Below are positions 7,113-10,569 of a stretch of 10,569 nucleotides of DNA, in pieces. The notes beneath the pieces are model-generated. The model did not search any database. It was not told where the DNA came from and was given only the letters and a program-made list of their open reading frames with translations. The translations under genes and the position numbers were made by a program. This DNA comes from Nitrospira sp. (GTDB lineage: Bacteria; Nitrospirota; Nitrospiria; Nitrospirales; Nitrospiraceae). The DNA lies in NCBI GenBank assembly GCA_015904045.1, contig JABMDG010000061.1, forward strand, positions 1 through 10,569, read 5' to 3'. Every line of letters begins with the position of its first letter. The first letter of the stretch is position 1.

Positions 7113-7131
7113 CGCCGCCATCGATCGGCGT
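7112..7131 (+). other. Short hairpin at the ureC stop
   Basis: ACGCCG (7112-7117) and CGGCGT (7126-7131) form a perfect 6-bp GC-rich stem with an 8-base loop, starting at the last base of the ureC stop codon. There is no T-run and the operon continues 35 bases later, so a full terminator is unlikely; it could stabilise the ureBC end of the message or be chance. Confidence 0.3.
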
Positions 7132-7166
7132 GGTGACGGCTGATCGCAGCCAGTTGGTCGCTGATT

Positions 7167-7853
7167 GTGAACACTCTTTCACTGGTACATGGACTTCGAT
7201 TCGTCGATAGCTTTTTCCCCTCCGGCGGCTACGCCTTTTCGTCCGGATTAGAAGCGGCCATACAAGGTGGTGCCGTCAAAGACTCCGACCAACTGGGCCG
7301 CTACGTGGAAGACTTGCTCCGTGGGGGAATGAGCCGACGGGAAGTGCTGGCCGCGAAGGTAGCGAACCGAGCCGGCGCGACCGGGCTGGTAGCCAAGGCG
7401 ATCGAGGTAGACCGCGACCTGGAGGCTGCAAAAATTGGTCGCGAGTCGCGAGTCGCCAGTCGCCAGATGGGTCGGCAAGTCCTCAAGATCGCCGCGGATC
7501 AACTCCGGGACAAGCCGGTGGTGGAAGCCTATCGTGACGCCGTGGAGGCCGATCGGACACCCGGGCATCTGGCCGTGAGCTTCGGACTCACATTGGGGAC
7601 CTGCGGATGGGATGCGCAAGAGACCGCCGCCGCCTTTCTGTATCAGACGGCCGTCGGGTTCGTGTCCGCCGCGATGCGATTGAGCCCGCTTGGTCAACGT
7701 GAAGGGCAACGGGTGTTGGGAGAGTGGCTACCGTTGATTGATCGCATCAGCCGAGAGGTGGATGGGGCCATGCCGATGAGCTCATGGTCGCCCATTCAAG
7801 ATATCTACGCCATGCGCCATGGCCGGTTGGAGTGGCGGCTCTTTAGAAGCTAA
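7167..7853 (+). CDS. ureF: Urease accessory protein UreF
   Basis: Urease maturation factor that acts with UreD and UreG to control nickel delivery into the UreABC apoenzyme; 228 residues, the usual size. Recognisable segments: VDSFFPSGGYAFSSGLE near the N-terminus (compare the LP-GAFAYSQGLE of other UreF), the LEAAKIGRESRVASRQMGRQ region, and AVSFGLTLGTCGWDAQETAA, matching the conserved H-A-G-A region. GTG at 7167 is the only usable start, because an in-frame TGA occurs at 7134-7136; no clear ribosome site is seen. It is 54 bases after ureC, a looser link than the overlaps elsewhere in the operon. A run of GCGAGTC/GCCAGTC-like heptamers near 7440-7466 encodes ordinary UreF sequence. Confidence 0.92.
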   Translation: MNTLSLVHGLRFVDSFFPSGGYAFSSGLEAAIQGGAVKDSDQLGRYVEDLLRGGMSRREVLAAKVANRAGATGLVAKAIEVDRDLEAAKIGRESRVASRQMGRQVLKIAADQLRDKPVVEAYRDAVEADRTPGHLAVSFGLTLGTCGWDAQETAAAFLYQTAVGFVSAAMRLSPLGQREGQRVLGEWLPLIDRISREVDGAMPMSSWSPIQDIYAMRHGRLEWRLFRS

Positions 7854-7892
7854 GAGCAGGTCCCTTAGCTATCGGCTATCAGCTATCGGCTA
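7848..7892 (+). repeat. Hairpin and AGCTATCGGCTA direct repeats between ureF and ureG
   Basis: AGCTAAG (7848-7854, containing the ureF stop) pairs with CTTAGCT (7864-7870) across a 9-base loop. Overlapping the right arm, AGCTATCGGCTA occurs twice (7867-7878 and 7881-7892), with a partial third AGCT unit after it. The 58-base gap between ureF and ureG is therefore nearly all repeat. It resembles the short AGCTATCGGC-type spacers seen between genes in some environmental genomes. No T-run follows, so it is not a classical terminator. Confidence 0.5.
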
Positions 7893-7911
7893 ACAGCTCT
7901 TTAGGATTTAC

Positions 7912-8586
7912 ATGCACGACAGCAATCGTCAGCACAGTCATGGTGAGGCGCACCCGACCCAAGCCAGGAAGCAAGGCATCCCAGTCATTGGTGTCGGGGG
8001 GCCGGTCGGGTCCGGCAAAACCGCGCTGGTGGAGGCTCTCTGCCGGAAGTTGCGCGATCGGTACAGTTTGGCGGCGGTGACGAACGATATTTTTACAAAG
8101 ATCGACGCGGAGATCCTCACGAAACGGGCCGCTCTGCCGGTCGATCGCATTCTCGGTGTGGAGACCGGGGGATGCCCCCACACGGCTATCCGGGAGGACG
8201 CCTCGCACAATCAGGAAGCCATTAACGACTTGCTCAAGCGCCATCCGGACATCGAGTTGATCTTCTTGGAAAGCGGCGGAGACAATTTAGCGGCGACCTT
8301 CAGCCCGGAATTAGTGGACTACGTGATCTATGTGATCGACGTGGCCGGCGGCGACAAGATCCCACGCAAAGGCGGACCGGGGATCACGCGCTCCGATCTG
8401 CTGGTCATCAATAAGATGGATTTAGCCCCGTTCGTCCGGGCCGACTTGTCGGTGATGGATCGGGACACTCGGCGGATGCGGGGCGACCTTCCCTTTGTCT
8501 TTACGAATTTGTTGAGTGAGGAAGGCCTCGATCAGGTCGTCGCCTGGGTCGAGCAGCGTATCCCGCAACGGGTTCGGCGGGCGTGA
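7912..8586 (+). CDS. ureG: Urease accessory GTPase UreG
   Basis: SIMIBI-class GTPase that supplies the energy and nickel-binding site for urease activation; 224 residues. Motifs: P-loop GGPVGSGKT (29-37), nickel-binding CPH (88-90) within [32 protein letters not shown] (from 120) and the guanine-specificity motif NKMD (167-170). The N-terminus has a histidine-containing tail ([14 protein letters not shown]), as in some UreG proteins, possibly a nickel-handling element in the absence of ureE. The ATG at 7912 has AGGA about 6 bases upstream. The stop overlaps the GTG start of ureD by 4 bases, indicating translational coupling. Confidence 0.97.
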   Translation: MHDSNRQHSHGEAHPTQARKQGIPVIGVGGPVGSGKTALVEALCRKLRDRYSLAAVTNDIFTKIDAEILTKRAALPVDRILGVETGGCPHTAIREDASHNQEAINDLLKRHPDIELIFLESGGDNLAATFSPELVDYVIYVIDVAGGDKIPRKGGPGITRSDLLVINKMDLAPFVRADLSVMDRDTRRMRGDLPFVFTNLLSEEGLDQVVAWVEQRIPQRVRRA

Positions 8587-9479
8587 TCGCCGAACCGGTC
8601 TCCGTGCCACGAAACAAGAAACATGTGCAGGATGTGCAGACTCAAACGGTCGGTCGTGTCGGTCGGTTGCGCCTTCATTACGTCAAGCGCGACGGTCGGA
8701 CCATCATCGCGCTGTCCCACTGCACCACGCCCTGGCATTTGCTCCCGCCGATCTATCTCGACGACACCGGGGCAGCCTATACCCTCCTAGTCAATCCTTC
8801 CGGCGGTCTGGTCGGCGGTGATCATCTCTCCATTGATATGAACGTGGATGAGGGGGCGCATGTCCTCATCTCCGCACCGTCGGCGAACCGCGTCTACCGA
8901 TCGCTGGGTGAGGTTTCGGTACAGGACATCGAGCTGGCTGTCGGGCCAGGCGCAGTCTTGGAGTGGCTGCCTGAACAGACCATCCCGTTCGCCGGTTCGC
9001 GGTTCCGGCAAAAACTCCATGCCACATTGGCTCCTGGCGCAACAATACTCTTGTGGGATGCCATCGCCTCCGGCCGAATTGCGCGCGGGGAACGATGGGC
9101 GTTTGCGACGCTTGAGAATGAAATCCGCATTACGACGGCGTCGGGCTCGGCGCTTGTCGAACGATACGCGCTCGATCCCGCGACGAATCTGGGCGCCGTT
9201 GGGCTTGCAGCGGGCTGGGATTATGTGGCTTCGTTGTATGTGGTCAACGATGCCGTCACGCCGGAAGTGTGGAGCCGGTTGGAATCGAGAATCGGAGTCG
9301 CGCTCGACGAACAAGCTGAGCACATTTTAGGGGGCGTGTCTCAACCGGCGGTGCCGGGCGTCGCGGTCAAACTACTCGCTCGAACGGCGCCGGATCTGAC
9401 CAAAATACAGGACGCCTTGTGGGCGGCCGTGCGGGAAGAACTTTGGAGTCTGCCGCCGGTGGCGTGGAGAAAATACTGA
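8583..9479 (+). CDS. ureD: Urease accessory protein UreD (UreH)
   Basis: Scaffold that binds apo-urease and, with UreF and UreG, allows nickel insertion. The 298 residues include the family landmarks: [29 protein letters not shown], the [11 protein letters not shown] segment, [28 protein letters not shown] and the C-terminal VKLLARTA and WRKY. The GTG start at 8583 overlaps the ureG stop. It is the last gene of the operon; the ure order here is B-C-F-G-D. No ureE or nickel transporter is in view. No terminator with a T-run follows. Confidence 0.95.
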   Translation: MIAEPVSVPRNKKHVQDVQTQTVGRVGRLRLHYVKRDGRTIIALSHCTTPWHLLPPIYLDDTGAAYTLLVNPSGGLVGGDHLSIDMNVDEGAHVLISAPSANRVYRSLGEVSVQDIELAVGPGAVLEWLPEQTIPFAGSRFRQKLHATLAPGATILLWDAIASGRIARGERWAFATLENEIRITTASGSALVERYALDPATNLGAVGLAAGWDYVASLYVVNDAVTPEVWSRLESRIGVALDEQAEHILGGVSQPAVPGVAVKLLARTAPDLTKIQDALWAAVREELWSLPPVAWRKY

Positions 9480-9777
9480 CGCGGTCCCGTCCTTCGGATC
9501 TCGTGCAGCAGCGATCCCAGCAGTTTCCTGCCAACGCAAAGCGTCTGTTCGGCTACCTCAACGCCAGGGTTTCTTACTCCGTTCGAAATGACGAAGGGCT
9601 CACGCGTGGCTCGTCTGCCTGCCGCACGGGGAGCGCGCTCCAGGGCCGAGTGATGTTGGATGGCAAGTGAACAGATGGTGAGATTTGCTACCGTGTGATG
9701 AGGAATGGCGATACAGTGAAAGGGGGAACAGTCCAAACAGGTCGCTCTCATATGATTCGTCCAAGGAGTCCCATTCC
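9480..9777. other. Non-coding gap after ureD
   Basis: No convincing gene on either strand. It contains one motif that looks like a dispersed intergenic repeat (9567-9592). A TTGCTA (9685-9690) and GATACA (9710-9715) with a 19-base spacer could be a weak promoter for the next gene, but the match is poor. AAGGAG at 9763-9768 is the ribosome site of the gene at 9778. Confidence 0.5.
9567..9592 (-). repeat. Short dispersed-repeat-like motif
   Basis: On the minus strand this reads GTCATTTCGAACGGAGTAAG, followed by AAACCC. It closely resembles the GTCATTtCGAacGGAgTgAGaAAtc repeat that is scattered between genes in many environmental bacteria and is often mistranslated as an FVISNxVRN-containing protein. 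Only one copy is in the window, so the assignment rests on recall of the motif. Confidence 0.4.
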
Positions 9778-10101
9778 ATGAATGAACCCAAGAACAGCAC
9801 CATTGCCTTAAATGTGAGACTCAAGCCCAGCGAGTCCACGGCGCATCCACACGCCGTGAACTATTCCAACGTCGGCGCGGCCCAGGGGATCGCCTATCTC
9901 GATTTCGGGTTCATCGAGCCGGCCGCCCTCGCCACAGTGGCAAAAGCCGCCAAGGATGGACAACCAGCGCCCAAGGGGTTGGATGGCCATTTGGTCACTC
10001 GCGTGGCCATGCCGCTGGACGGCCTGGTCCGTCTCCATCAGCAGATTCAGCAGGTCTTAAACGGCCTGCGCGACGCCCGGCGGGGGCAGGGGAAACCGTA
10101 A
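9778..10101 (+). CDS. DUF3467-like small protein
   Basis: A 107-residue protein without signal peptide or membrane segment. It carries YSN followed by an LDFGF strand, then V-T-RVAMPLDGLVRLHQQIQQ. The order YSN, then a hydrophobic-acidic strand, then a VxRVxMPxxxxxxLxQxLxxxL helix is the layout of DUF3467 proteins, whose function is unknown. Residues 60-75 (KAAKDGQPAPKGLDGH) look like a variable loop. The ATG at 9778 is supported by AAGGAG 9 bases upstream; the frame is open back to 9685 but without a better start. It follows ureD by 298 bases and is probably a separate unit. Confidence 0.7.
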   Translation: MNEPKNSTIALNVRLKPSESTAHPHAVNYSNVGAAQGIAYLDFGFIEPAALATVAKAAKDGQPAPKGLDGHLVTRVAMPLDGLVRLHQQIQQVLNGLRDARRGQGKP

Positions 10102-10119
10102 CGACGAGAGAGGTGTCGA

Positions 10120-10354
10120 ATGGCGTATGCGCAATGGCTTCGTCTGACCATCGCTCCGAGCCCTTCCCGTTTGAGAGGAGGACGGATGTTGGGGCTCTTG
10201 GTGTGTGGGTGGCTATGGGCCGCAGGGGTGGTTGCCGCTCCCGTCGATGAAGTCACCCCCATTGGTTCGATTGTCGTGAATCCCATGGCGAACAACCGCC
10301 GCGCGGTCATCCTGAAAGGCAAGACCAAAACCCCCACGAGCTATCAAGGGCGCG
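10120..10354 (+). pseudogene. 5' fragment of a probable secreted protein, cut at a junction with argF
   Basis: From ATG 10120 (after GAGAGG, 10108-10113) or ATG 10186 (after AGGAGGA, 10176-10182), the frame begins with a basic n-region, a hydrophobic stretch (LGLLVCGWLWAAGVVAA) and a possible cleavage site after VVAA, then VTPIGSIVVNPMANNRRAVI and LKGKTK. This is the look of a small exported protein with an OB-fold-like strand pattern (I-NP-N-V-L-G), not one I can name. About 78 residues remain. From roughly 10340-10372 the same bases are better explained as argF on the other strand; the + frame stays open to the window edge, but what follows is antisense sequence. Confidence 0.5.
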
Positions 10355-10569
10355 ACGGCTTTGGGCGTTATATCATAGTCCTCGGGATTGGCAATCGTGA
10401 AGTTCCAACCCAGTTTGGCACAGACGTGCATCAGCGAAACCGCCACATTGTTCCCGTCGCCGACGTACGTGACGTTGAGTCCCTTCGCCCTGCCAAACTT
10501 CTCCTGAATCGTGAGAGCATCCGCCATGCCCTGGCAGGGATGGTTGTAATCGCTCAAGCCGTTGACCAC
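10355..10569 (-). pseudogene. argF: Internal fragment of argF (ornithine carbamoyltransferase)
   Basis: On the minus strand the sequence encodes NGLSDYNHPCQGMADALTIQ, then GLNVTYVGDGNNVAVSL, AKLGWNFTIANPEDY and DITPKAV. The HPCQ motif (carbamoyl phosphate/ornithine site) followed by LTIQEKFG and YVGDGNNVA is diagnostic of ornithine carbamoyltransferase, the arginine biosynthesis step that makes citrulline. About 72 residues from the middle of a ~310-residue enzyme are present. The N-terminal part would lie beyond the right edge. The C-terminal ornithine-binding half is missing: after PKAV the frame reads PLIARGGFGLAFQ, unlike ArgF, so the gene is cut inside the window. Confidence 0.8.

Noticed and set aside
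7430..7470. GCGAGTC/GCCAGTC heptamer run inside ureF
   Set aside because: It encodes ordinary UreF sequence (RESRVASRQMGR) and is probably chance codon repetition, not an inserted repeat.
9685..9715. TTGCTA / GATACA promoter-like pair
   Set aside because: The 19-base spacer and mismatches to both boxes are no better than expected by chance.
9341..9751. Minus-strand frame of 136 codons after ureD
   Set aside because: It contains an FVISNGVRNP-type string, a known translation of an intergenic repeat, and overlaps the end of ureD. Not a gene.
1..10569. CRISPR array, tRNA or rRNA genes, transposase
   Set aside because: I saw no regularly spaced repeats, no tRNA-like cloverleaf sequence, no rRNA segments and no transposase or integrase coding sequence.

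Overview
The window is GC-rich bacterial DNA with tightly packed, overlapping genes. It is a urea uptake and hydrolysis locus. The gene set (urt transporter ATPases next to a ureBCFGD cluster), the DUF3467-like protein and the style of the intergenic palindromes resemble Nitrospira-type nitrite oxidisers or comammox bacteria. That assignment is an inference from overall appearance; there is no marker gene in the window.

Layout, left to right. (1) 2-1253: the end of one urea ABC transporter cluster, a 5'-cut urtD and a complete urtE (copy 1). (2) 1254-2500: an interposed stretch with a possible 24-codon leader ORF, an unrecognised 93-residue protein and a SnoaL/NTF2-like protein. (3) 2502-4347: a second, diverged copy of the transporter genes, starting abruptly inside urtC (3' remnant only) and followed by intact urtD and urtE. 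(4) 4348-4652: no gene, but a palindromic MITE/REP-like element flanked by 9-bp direct repeats and longer inverted repeats. (5) 4653-4857: a 5' fragment that looks like rsmB, joined directly to the last codons of ureA. (6) 4909-9479: the urease operon ureB-ureC-ureF-ureG-ureD, all + strand and apparently intact, with no ureE and no complete ureA. (7) 9480-9777: non-coding, with a short dispersed-repeat-like motif. (8) 9778-10101: a DUF3467-like protein. (9) 10120-10569: the start of a probable secreted protein running into an internal fragment of argF on the opposite strand.

How it works together: UrtD and UrtE power high-affinity urea import. UreB and UreC (with UreA, missing here) form urease, which releases ammonia and carbon dioxide. 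UreF, UreG and UreD load nickel and assemble the active site.

The most notable features are the loss of ureA down to about ten codons, the duplicated and selectively maintained urtDE pair, and three separate junctions between gene fragments (about 2501, 4827 and 10355). These could be genuine rearrangement scars or assembly joins. No clearly new biological system is visible.
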